This document shows, piece by piece, positions 1-6,146 of a stretch of 6,883 nt of DNA. A program made the translations under genes and the position numbers. The notes beneath the pieces are model-generated. The model was not told the origin of the DNA. It saw only the letters and a program-made list of their open reading frames with translations, and made no database searches. Every line of letters starts with the position of its first letter. The first letter of the stretch is position 1. The stretch comes from Bacteroidales bacterium (GTDB lineage: Bacteria > Bacteroidota > Bacteroidia > Bacteroidales > UBA7960), in the NCBI GenBank assembly GCA_007132395.1, contig SLOR01000370.1:1-6883 (forward strand). Reading direction: 5' to 3'.

Positions 1-1
1 T

Positions 2-316
2 ACCCAACCCAACCAGCCCAAGGCCCAACCCATCGAAAACCTTTTCAACATCATGAAAGTCGTTTCAACTCCCGATACCGTTGCGCATTTTGATGAATTA
101 TACAACAAATGTGAGATTCGCTACGGGGATATGAAAAAACAGCTCGCCGAGGATGTGATTACCTTTACGGCGCCCTTACGCGAGAAAATTCTGGAGATAA
201 GCGCCGACGAAGCCTACCTGGGCAAAGTAGCACGCATGGGTGCTGAAAAAGCCAGGGAAAGTGCCGCCAAAACTGTGAAAGAAGTACGCGAAATCATTGG
301 CTTTAAGCCTTTTTAA
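2..316 (+). CDS. trpS: Tryptophanyl-tRNA synthetase, C-terminal part (5' end outside window)
   Basis: This is the last 104 residues of a class I aminoacyl-tRNA synthetase, which charges tRNA-Trp with tryptophan in the cytoplasm. The reading frame is open from base 2, so the internal ATG at 53 is not the start. The visible part is the helical C-terminal region. It has the family-typical run IRYGDMKKQLAEDV, then FTAPLREK, then a helix with GAEKARESA, ending in VREIIGFKPF. These match the conserved TrpS tail (YG-x-K, P-[IL]-RE, GAEKAR, T-x-x-EVR). The catalytic HIGH and KMSKS motifs lie upstream and cannot be checked. The segment at the left edge (TQPNQPKAQP) is a Q/P-rich low-complexity linker in place of the usual short KxP linker. 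The gene ends with TAA. The next gene starts 67 bases later on the same strand. The family call is firm from the tail; the Bacteroidota-type flavour comes from remembered homologues. Confidence 0.9.
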   Translation, partial: TQPNQPKAQPIENLFNIMKVVSTPDTVAHFDELYNKCEIRYGDMKKQLAEDVITFTAPLREKILEISADEAYLGKVARMGAEKARESAAKTVKEVREIIGFKPF

Positions 317-383
317 AACCATAAGTCAAATCAGTTTTGCCCATTCAAAAACAATCTATAAAACCTAAAATCCTCCATAGTAT

Positions 384-719
384 ATGAATCCCTGGAAAAA
401 TTTTCAAGGTCTGGCCGGCTGGATGATGCGTATTACTATTCTGCTATTCATTTTCGCGGTCTTCTTCCCTGCATTCATGCGGTTTGATGTACATAACCTG
501 CATTTCTTTATTGCACTGGGATTTGTGATTTTTGGCGTCATGCTGTTTGTTGGCGGATTTCTCAGCAAGCAAACCCTCACGGTGGTGTCAGCACTGGTAC
601 TGTTTATTCTTTCGGTGCTGCATGCTTACTGGAGTTTTAACGGTATTACAGGAGCCTTTACCCAGTGGCTGCTGATGGTATCTGTAACCTTTTATTTTAT
701 TACCCACGGAAACAAATAA
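384..719 (+). CDS. Small four-helix integral membrane protein, unknown function
   Basis: I do not recognise this 111-residue protein. It is strongly hydrophobic, with four likely membrane helices at about residues 14-32, 38-58, 64-83 and 91-107, joined by short loops. No cysteine pairs, catalytic motifs or signal-peptide cleavage site stand out. The start is well fixed: an in-frame TAG lies at 378-380, immediately before TAT-ATG, so 384 is the first possible ATG. There is no Shine-Dalgarno sequence. It lies 67 bases after trpS and only 7 bases before hflX, so it is probably cotranscribed with hflX. An inner-membrane location is inferred from hydrophobicity. The continuous frame, the tight placement between two conserved genes and the coherent membrane topology support a real gene. 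The function cannot be read from the sequence. Confidence 0.8.
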   Translation: MNPWKNFQGLAGWMMRITILLFIFAVFFPAFMRFDVHNLHFFIALGFVIFGVMLFVGGFLSKQTLTVVSALVLFILSVLHAYWSFNGITGAFTQWLLMVSVTFYFITHGNK

Positions 720-726
720 TTTATAA

Positions 727-1962
727 ATGCCTGAAAATATTAAAACTGCGAAACAGAAAGAGAAGGTAGTACTGGTAGGCGTAATCATGGGCCGCCAGTC
801 AGAAGAAATCGTTGAGGAGTATCTTGACGAACTGGAGTTCCTTGTGGAAACTGCAGGCGGAGAAACGCAGAAACGCTTTACGCAAAAGCTTGACAAGCCT
901 GATAAAACAACCTTTGTTGGTAAGGGTAAGCTGGAAGAAATCAGCGAGTACATTAAAGAGAACGAAATTGATATCCTGATTTTTGACGATGAGCTATCCC
1001 CGTCGCAGCAACGCAATGTGGAGCGTAACGTGAAATGCAGGGTGCTTGACCGCAGCAACCTTATCCTTGACATCTTTGCCCTAAGAGCCCGCTCAGCCCA
1101 TGCGCGCACCCAGGTAGAACTGGCACAATACCAGTATCTGTTGCCGCGCCTGGCAGGTATGTGGACCCACCTTGAAAGGCAAAAAGGGGGTATCGGGATG
1201 AAGGGGCCCGGTGAAAGAGAGATTGAAACCGACCGCCGTATTGTTCGCGACCGTATTTCCCTGCTCAAGAAAAAGCTGGAACAGATTGACAAGCAAAAGG
1301 CCACCCAGCGCTCCAACAGGGGCAACATGGTACGTGTGGCACTGGTAGGTTATACCAACGTGGGTAAATCTACCATCATGAATATGCTGAGCAAATCGGA
1401 AGTTTTTGCTGAAGATAAGCTTTTTGCCACCCTCGATACAACCGTGCGGAAGGTGGTGATTGAAACACTCCCTTTCTTGCTGTCTGACACGGTAGGGTTT
1501 ATCAGGAAACTGCCCCACCATCTTATCGAATCCTTTAAATCTACACTGGACGAGGTGAGGGAAGCTGATATTCTGGTGCATGTGTCAGATATCTCTCATC
1601 CTAATTTTGAAGAACAGATACATGTGGTAAATGAGACGCTGCGCGAAATTATCGGCGATGACGCGTCCAAAGAAACCATCATGGTTTTCAACAAAATTGA
1701 CAATTACTCCTTCACACCCAAGGAGGAAGACGACCTTACCCCTGCCACCAAAGAGAATACAAGTCTTGATGATTTGATGCAAACCTGGATGGCACACGAA
1801 AATGCGCCATGTATTTTTATTTCAGCCAAAGAAAAGCAGAACGTGGAAAACTTCAGAAAAATGCTTTACCAGCATGTGTTGCGCATTCATAAGGAGAGAT
1901 ATCCTTACGACGTTCCTGCTTATATTCCTTGGTTGCCCGAAGATGACAATAAAGACGAATAA
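727..1962 (+). CDS. hflX: Ribosome-associated GTPase HflX
   Basis: HflX is a GTPase that binds the 50S ribosomal subunit and, in studied bacteria, splits stalled or stressed ribosomes. The 411-residue product has the full family layout. An N-terminal HflX domain (about 10-200) contains FVGKGKLEE (63-71), FDDELSPSQQRN (86-97), DRSNLILDIFALRA (108-121) and the glycine-rich GGIGMKGPGEREIETDRR (154-171), followed by a charged helix. The G domain then shows G1 GYTNVGKS (208-215), G2 around LDTT (236-239), G3 DTVGF (254-258), G4 NKID (322-325) and G5 SAK (366-368). All nucleotide-binding motifs are intact. The G4-G5 stretch carries an acidic insertion, and the tail is acidic (PEDDNKDE). The start at 727 is fixed by an in-frame TAA at 724-726. 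No Shine-Dalgarno sequence is present. The gene follows the small membrane-protein gene by 7 bases, which suggests one transcript. Length is within the family's usual range of roughly 360-430 residues. Confidence 0.97.
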   Translation: MPENIKTAKQKEKVVLVGVIMGRQSEEIVEEYLDELEFLVETAGGETQKRFTQKLDKPDKTTFVGKGKLEEISEYIKENEIDILIFDDELSPSQQRNVERNVKCRVLDRSNLILDIFALRARSAHARTQVELAQYQYLLPRLAGMWTHLERQKGGIGMKGPGEREIETDRRIVRDRISLLKKKLEQIDKQKATQRSNRGNMVRVALVGYTNVGKSTIMNMLSKSEVFAEDKLFATLDTTVRKVVIETLPFLLSDTVGFIRKLPHHLIESFKSTLDEVREADILVHVSDISHPNFEEQIHVVNETLREIIGDDASKETIMVFNKIDNYSFTPKEEDDLTPATKENTSLDDLMQTWMAHENAPCIFISAKEKQNVENFRKMLYQHVLRIHKERYPYDVPAYIPWLPEDDNKDE

Positions 1963-1980
1963 AAATGCGACGATTTAATT

Positions 1981-2003
1981 TACCGGCTTAGTTGCGCCGG
2001 GTA
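1981..2003 (+). terminator. GC-rich hairpin after hflX, possible transcription end
   Basis: CCGGC at 1983-1987 pairs with GCCGG at 1996-2000 around an 8-base loop. TA on each side can extend the stem if G2001 is bulged out. It begins 19 bases after the hflX stop codon, where a terminator would be expected. It lacks the T run of a standard intrinsic terminator, so it could instead be a 3' end-protecting stem or chance. The remaining bases to 2165 hold no gene. They contain only a 10-base palindrome TTATGCATAA (2070-2079) and a weak inverted repeat CAGAC/GTCTG (2035-2054). I see no convincing promoter there for the following gene. Confidence 0.25.
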
Positions 2004-2165
2004 GACAAAGTATCGCCTAGAAATCAGAAATTTACAGACACACGGACACGTCTGCTCAAACATCAAATGTTATGCATAAAAAAACCTGGTGATTTTTACC
2101 GTCCGGAAAAAAACAAATTGCTAACAAAGGCTTGTATTGATTGTACAGGTTAACTCATGTCATAG

Positions 2166-3263
2166 ATGCGCATTTTATTTGTTCATACAATTGGCCGGAA
2201 GAAATACGGCGGGGGTGAAAGATGGGCAGTAAATGCTGCTGCCGGATTGCAAGAGCAGGGGCATTATGTAGTACTTGCCGGGAGCAAAAATTCGGTGCTT
2301 CTTAAGGAAGCACAAAATAGGGGTGTGATAACGGAAAACTTCACCGTATATAATGACATTAACCCCTATAAAACCTGGCGACTTGCACGCCTCATCCGAA
2401 AGCATAAAATTGATGTGGTAATCTGTAAGGGCCGTGAGCTCGTGGTGTCGGGTCTGGCGGCAAAATTCAGTGGGAATCAACTTCTCATAAGGCGCAGTGG
2501 TTCTCCGCCTCCTGCAAAAAGTCTTCGGTTGGTTTTGCGCACAAAATGGTTTGTGGACGGGGTGATAACAAATACCGAAACCATCCGTGAAATATACGCG
2601 AACAATGGAATTGCTCCGGAGGGATTTGTTAAAGTAATCTATAACGGCTTAATTCCCGATGATACCATCGCTCCATTTGATTTTTCTTCTCAATATCCCG
2701 GGAAAACCATTGTACTTTCCGTGGGACGGGTCGTAGGGCACAAAGGTTATTTTTTCCTTATTGATGCTTTGCCCGGCATCAGGGAGCATTATCCTGATAT
2801 GTTGTTTTATATACTGGGAGATGGCCGCGACATGGATAAGCTAGTAGCTTATGCACAGGATAAAGGTGTTGAGGATATGATTCATTTTGCCGGCTATGTA
2901 CATGAGCCCATACCCTATGTAAAAGGATGTGACTTGTTTCTGCATCCCTCTCTTTACGAAGGAATGCCCAATGCTCCCATGGAGGCTATGGCCTATGGCA
3001 AACCGGTTATTATGACCCGTGTAAACGGAGCTGCCGAGCTCAGCCAGGACGGAAAATATGCGACCCTCATTCCTCCGGCCAATTCAAATGCCATTGCCGA
3101 AGCCATTCTGGAAGCCCGGAAGAAAAAGGAAGAATGGGATATCCGAAGTAATGAGGCCATGCAGTTTGTAAGGGAAAATTTTGGCATGCTGAAAATGGTA
3201 AAATCTCTGGAAAGCTTTATCTATAAAAGGATGGAGGCGAAAAACAAGCAACAACAAAAATAA
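2166..3263 (+). CDS. Glycosyltransferase, GT-B fold, family 4 type
   Basis: This 365-residue cytoplasmic enzyme would transfer a sugar from a nucleotide-sugar donor to a growing glycan or lipid-linked acceptor. The N-terminal Rossmann domain starts with RILFVH and the glycine-rich acceptor-side motif GGGERW (15-20). The C-terminal donor-binding domain starts with LSVGRVVGHKG (184-194), continues with YILGDGRD (215-222) and FAGYV (241-245), and contains the GT4 hallmark EX7E, E265 and E273 in YEGMPNAPMEA, followed by YGKPVI. All the retaining GT4 landmarks are present. The donor and acceptor sugars cannot be read from sequence. The start is precise: ATG-TCA-TAG-ATG at 2157-2168 puts an in-frame stop directly before the chosen ATG. 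The C-terminus is lysine/glutamine-rich (AKNKQQQK). The next gene, of the glycerophosphotransferase family, starts 10 bases downstream, so the two probably act on the same polymer. Confidence 0.92.
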   Translation: MRILFVHTIGRKKYGGGERWAVNAAAGLQEQGHYVVLAGSKNSVLLKEAQNRGVITENFTVYNDINPYKTWRLARLIRKHKIDVVICKGRELVVSGLAAKFSGNQLLIRRSGSPPPAKSLRLVLRTKWFVDGVITNTETIREIYANNGIAPEGFVKVIYNGLIPDDTIAPFDFSSQYPGKTIVLSVGRVVGHKGYFFLIDALPGIREHYPDMLFYILGDGRDMDKLVAYAQDKGVEDMIHFAGYVHEPIPYVKGCDLFLHPSLYEGMPNAPMEAMAYGKPVIMTRVNGAAELSQDGKYATLIPPANSNAIAEAILEARKKKEEWDIRSNEAMQFVRENFGMLKMVKSLESFIYKRMEAKNKQQQK

Positions 3264-3273
3264 AACAAACATT

Positions 3274-4323
3274 ATGGTTTTTTCGGGTTACCTCATAAAA
3301 GGACCTTACTGGGTTTTCTGGCACCTACTTCGTTGGCTGGGCAAACTGGATGATGTGGTTTTTTATGTGGATTCAGAGCAGGATTATGTTGTAATTGAGC
3401 ATATCTTACCGCATCTCAACAAACCCTTTCGCATAGTGGCACGCAATGAAAAAGTGGCAAAGACTCTAAGGAAAAAGGGCGTGGATGCCAGGGCCTGGCC
3501 TGCCTTTCCCCGTTTGCTTATCATGGCACGGCATGCTTTTCATCGGTTTCCCATAGCAGCTATTAAAAAAATAGGGATGAATCATGGCATCTATCACTTT
3601 AAGAAAATGATTCGTGCTGAAAAGTACAATGCCTTTGACCTTTATCTGTTTATTTCTGAAGCGGAAGCCCAACAGGCCAAAGAGTATGGCGTGAGCTGCG
3701 GTGTGGCCGGGGGGTGCCCCAGAAAAGACACCTTTAGCGATCCGCATACTATTGCTGCCAGCCAAAAGATAAAACAACAGGACAGTTTTGACCCACAAAA
3801 GAAAACCCTGCTGTTTACCGCTACCTGGGACCGCTCTGGCCTGAGTGCCATTAACCGGTGGATTGACCACCTACCCCAGCTGGCTTTGCAATACAATGTA
3901 TTTGTGAGCCTTCACCCCATGATGTCGCAAACTTACTTTGAAAGGGTACTGGCAATCCCGGGAATACAATTTGCCCAACCCCATATGCTTCCCGCACACA
4001 TGCTCGCGGCAGATCTCCTCATTAGCGACACCAGCTCAGTAATGGCTGAATTTTGTGGGCTTGATAAACCGATAATCACCTTTAGGGTAGATTCCGGCAA
4101 AAGACTGACAAAGGAAATAAAAGAAATGATTCAGGATATATCCATTGGAATAGAAAGTGTTGATGAGCTGGGAGGTGCCATTGAACAATACACTCAGAAT
4201 CCCGGCTTGAAAAGTGATTTGCGCGCACGATGGAATAAGGTTTTCTATGGAGAACACAAAGGGTCGCACGGCAAAAAAGCCGCGGCAATTATAAATAACT
4301 ATATCGCAAAGAATCAACTTTAG
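3274..4323 (+). CDS. CDP-glycerol glycerophosphotransferase family protein (TagB/TagF-like)
   Basis: This 349-residue protein resembles the Glyphos_transf family, whose members (TagB, TagF and relatives) move glycerol-phosphate from CDP-glycerol onto teichoic-acid precursors at the inner face of the membrane. Family-type landmarks run in order: NHGIYHFKK (103-111); FISEAEAQQAKEYG (126-139); GGCPRKD (146-152); LLFTATWDRSG (179-189), matching the usual LL(Y/F)xPTWR; VSLHPM (211-216), the conserved HP; and the donor-site block AADLLISDTSSVMAEF (245-260) followed by KPIITF. The H and SD-x-SS-x-x-x-E residues used by the family for catalysis and phosphate binding are present. It has a single catalytic domain, TagB-sized rather than TagF-sized. 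Residues 1-30 are aromatic and basic, consistent with peripheral membrane contact. It could use another donor, because related glycan phosphotransferases and some GT-B enzymes share this layout. The spacing of 10 bases after the glycosyltransferase gene indicates one operon. Confidence 0.8.
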   Translation: MVFSGYLIKGPYWVFWHLLRWLGKLDDVVFYVDSEQDYVVIEHILPHLNKPFRIVARNEKVAKTLRKKGVDARAWPAFPRLLIMARHAFHRFPIAAIKKIGMNHGIYHFKKMIRAEKYNAFDLYLFISEAEAQQAKEYGVSCGVAGGCPRKDTFSDPHTIAASQKIKQQDSFDPQKKTLLFTATWDRSGLSAINRWIDHLPQLALQYNVFVSLHPMMSQTYFERVLAIPGIQFAQPHMLPAHMLAADLLISDTSSVMAEFCGLDKPIITFRVDSGKRLTKEIKEMIQDISIGIESVDELGGAIEQYTQNPGLKSDLRARWNKVFYGEHKGSHGKKAAAIINNYIAKNQL

Positions 4324-4341
4324 TGCAAGAGGATATTGGTT

Positions 4342-5931
4342 TTAAGACTTCTTCGCTAAGGCCTTTCTGTATATCACGCCAAAATACAGTGTGAAGAAAG
4401 TAAAGAAAGTTTGGCCCGTTTGTGCGTCGATGGGGTTGTTGCCCATCATGCTTACAAGCATAATAATAAGAAAGATAGGATAGGGGAAGAACCGGATAGC
4501 CCCTGATTGTTTTATATAGGCAATATACAGGACGAAAAACAATACAGTTCCGGTTAGCCCCATCATAACAAGCAGTAGCAGGTACTGGTTGTGCGGTTTC
4601 ATGCGGGTGTTTTCCATTTTAGAGTTAATGCTTTCCAGTCCACTTTGTACCGCAGTAAAAATATCTCCTGTACCCCAGCCCAGCAGGGGTTTTTGCTTAA
4701 AAGCCTGCCAACTGCCTTTCCAAAGTTCTAATCGTTGGGTGAGCGTGTGGCCGGATGGGTTTTGGGTTTGCCTGTACCAATATAGCTCCCAGATGCTCTG
4801 ATGGATGCGTACAACAAAGCCGGGCCACTGCGTGTACAGGTAATTGGGTGTGCCGCTTTCTATGGCTATTATTTCATCTTCCTGTAGTTGCATCAGGCTT
4901 TTGCTGTCCTTACGGAGTCCTTTTGAGCTAAGATATCTCAACAGTGTACTGCGGAGTTCGTTTCCTGCTTTGTCCTTTCCCCGATAGTCAAGAGTGCTTC
5001 TTTGATTCCAGGTCTTTTGTAGTTCCTCCTCTGCGATAAAATAATATACATAATACCCATTCTCCCTCAGTGTGCTTTCGGGGTAATGTGTATAGGGGTT
5101 ACCCTGGGCGGTATATGTGTTTAACTCGTTTTGATCCGGCGGATAATCGCTGCTTACTTTGTTGTACATATGCGCCAATGACGCTATACTAATAATAAAA
5201 AAAACTGCGATGGTAAGTACCGCTATAGTACGGGAAATTATATTTTTCCCATACAATATGTGTTTCCCCAAAAGAAAGAATCCTGCTGCACCCAGACAAA
5301 GCAAGCCTGTTAGCGATTGCAGGATGAAAAGAAAGAGGATAAACCAGAGAGAAACAATTAGTGAAAGATAAACCCATTTTTTGTCAGGATTTATTTGTTG
5401 CACCAACCAGGGAATGGTAAATACTGCCATTACCAGCATCATGCTCAGGTACACATGGGAAACAAAAGGGGAGATGTCGCGAAAGTTGATAAAGTTCCCG
5501 GAAAGAAAAATACCCAAACCGATGAAGGAGGTAATCAGCAATGAAGCCATAAAAACCATTAATAACAGATGCGACTGGTCTTTTGACAGGGGTTTGTTGG
5601 AGGCAATCAGAAAGCTTAGAGTGAGCAGGGGAAGTTTGTTTTTGAGTTCATCATTTATTCCCTGCGTGAGGTCTTGTGTCCAGAACATTCCAGCCAGATA
5701 CAGCAGGTAGATTCCGGCAAAAAACAATACGGGTTTTTGCGAAAGGAAACGATTGATTTTTTCTCTGTAGTTGCCTTCCCCCAACCACAGTAATCCCATC
5801 AGTATTTGTGCAAGGCTCATTACATAGCGTGAAGTGGGCAGGGCTGCTGCTAGCACCAGCAACAAAAAGAAATACATTGCAGGGAAGATACCCTCGCGGA
5901 GTGAAAAACTGCTTCGTAATATTCTTTCCAT
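4342..5931 (-). CDS. O-antigen ligase / Wzy-type polymerase-like membrane protein
   Basis: This 529-residue multi-pass inner-membrane protein belongs to the WaaL/Wzy-type superfamily, whose members join undecaprenyl-linked glycan to an acceptor (lipid A core, protein or another repeat unit) on the periplasmic side. About ten helices precede residue 252. A large soluble loop (about 253-446) follows, then three more helices. The loop ends with the family signature: R400 in QRLELWKGSWQAF, PLLGWGTGD (415-423), and H447 in KPHNQYL, with the Arg and His at the positions expected for catalysis. I chose the ATG at 5929-5931. The frame remains open upstream to a TTG at 5974-5976, but that would add 15 residues without hydrophobic character and would cover a promoter-like element. 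The gene converges on the 3274 gene with 18 bases between stop codons and diverges from the acyltransferase gene. Ligase and polymerase cannot be separated by sequence alone. Confidence 0.87.
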   Translation of the reverse strand: MERILRSSFSLREGIFPAMYFFLLLVLAAALPTSRYVMSLAQILMGLLWLGEGNYREKINRFLSQKPVLFFAGIYLLYLAGMFWTQDLTQGINDELKNKLPLLTLSFLIASNKPLSKDQSHLLLMVFMASLLITSFIGLGIFLSGNFINFRDISPFVSHVYLSMMLVMAVFTIPWLVQQINPDKKWVYLSLIVSLWFILFLFILQSLTGLLCLGAAGFFLLGKHILYGKNIISRTIAVLTIAVFFIISIASLAHMYNKVSSDYPPDQNELNTYTAQGNPYTHYPESTLRENGYYVYYFIAEEELQKTWNQRSTLDYRGKDKAGNELRSTLLRYLSSKGLRKDSKSLMQLQEDEIIAIESGTPNYLYTQWPGFVVRIHQSIWELYWYRQTQNPSGHTLTQRLELWKGSWQAFKQKPLLGWGTGDIFTAVQSGLESINSKMENTRMKPHNQYLLLLVMMGLTGTVLFFVLYIAYIKQSGAIRFFPYPIFLIIMLVSMMGNNPIDAQTGQTFFTFFTLYFGVIYRKALAKKS

Positions 5932-5955
5932 GAGCGTATTTAGAGTTGAGCAATG

Positions 5956-5963
5956 CAAAGCTA
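5956..5963 (-). promoter_or_regulatory. Possible -7 element for the ligase-like gene
   Basis: On the minus strand this reads TAGCTTTG, a full match to the Bacteroidota -7 consensus TAnnTTTG. It lies 24 bases before the ATG at 5931, giving a very short leader. A TTTG that could serve as the -33 element (minus strand, 5991-5994) is about 27 bases away, longer than the usual spacing of about 20, so the match is incomplete. If used, it rules out the upstream TTG start. Confidence 0.3.
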
Positions 5964-6070
5964 ATGAATTTGGCAAAGTAAAAAAGCTGCCAAATTTCTT
6001 GTATGGCCTTTTTTCTTTTATCTGGCTTCGTGCTTCAATGTGTTTTTCACCTTTTCATGTACAAATCTTT

Positions 6071-6080
6071 TATAATTTTG
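6071..6080 (+). promoter_or_regulatory. Possible promoter core for the acyltransferase gene
   Basis: The ten bases TATAATTTTG contain both a perfect TATAAT and a perfect Bacteroidota -7 match (TAATTTTG, 6073-6080). They lie 66 bases before the acyltransferase ATG, so the transcript would have a leader of about 60 bases. The upstream region is T-rich (for example TTTTTCACCTTTTC, 6043-6056) but has no clear TTTG at the -33 distance. The context, a divergent intergenic region, supports a promoter here. Confidence 0.4.
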
Positions 6081-6146
6081 CCTTGCGATGACATATGGCA
6101 GTTTCCGAAATATCTATGCTTTGCATCAAATTCAATACCCATAACA

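Noticed and set aside
299..314. GGCT-TTA-AGCC followed by five T at the trpS end, like an intrinsic terminator
   Set aside because: The stem is only four base pairs and lies inside the last codons of trpS, so it is too weak to call.
588..1328. Open frame of 246 codons on the minus strand
   Set aside because: It lies wholly across the small membrane-protein gene and hflX, both well supported on the plus strand. Its product is rich in Ser, Arg and Cys without any recognisable domain, typical of an antisense shadow.
1093..1581. Open frame of 162 codons on the minus strand inside hflX
   Set aside because: It is opposite the conserved HflX core; its composition is odd and no domain is recognisable.
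2070..2079. Palindrome TTATGCATAA as an operator
   Set aside because: A single 10-base A/T-rich palindrome occurs easily by chance, and no promoter element is visible beside it.
4269..4282. CGGC-AAAAAA-GCCG hairpin near the end of the glycerophosphotransferase-like gene
   Set aside because: It has a four-base-pair stem inside coding sequence with no T run after it. It is not credible as a terminator.
5381..5710. Open frame of 109 codons on the plus strand
   Set aside because: It lies opposite the membrane helices of the ligase-like gene and has no recognisable motif. The minus-strand gene explains the region.
5932..5976. Longer ligase-like protein starting at TTG (5974-5976)
   Set aside because: It would require a rare start codon, adds 15 residues without family character and covers a promoter-like element. 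The ATG at 5931 leads directly into the basic and hydrophobic N-terminus.
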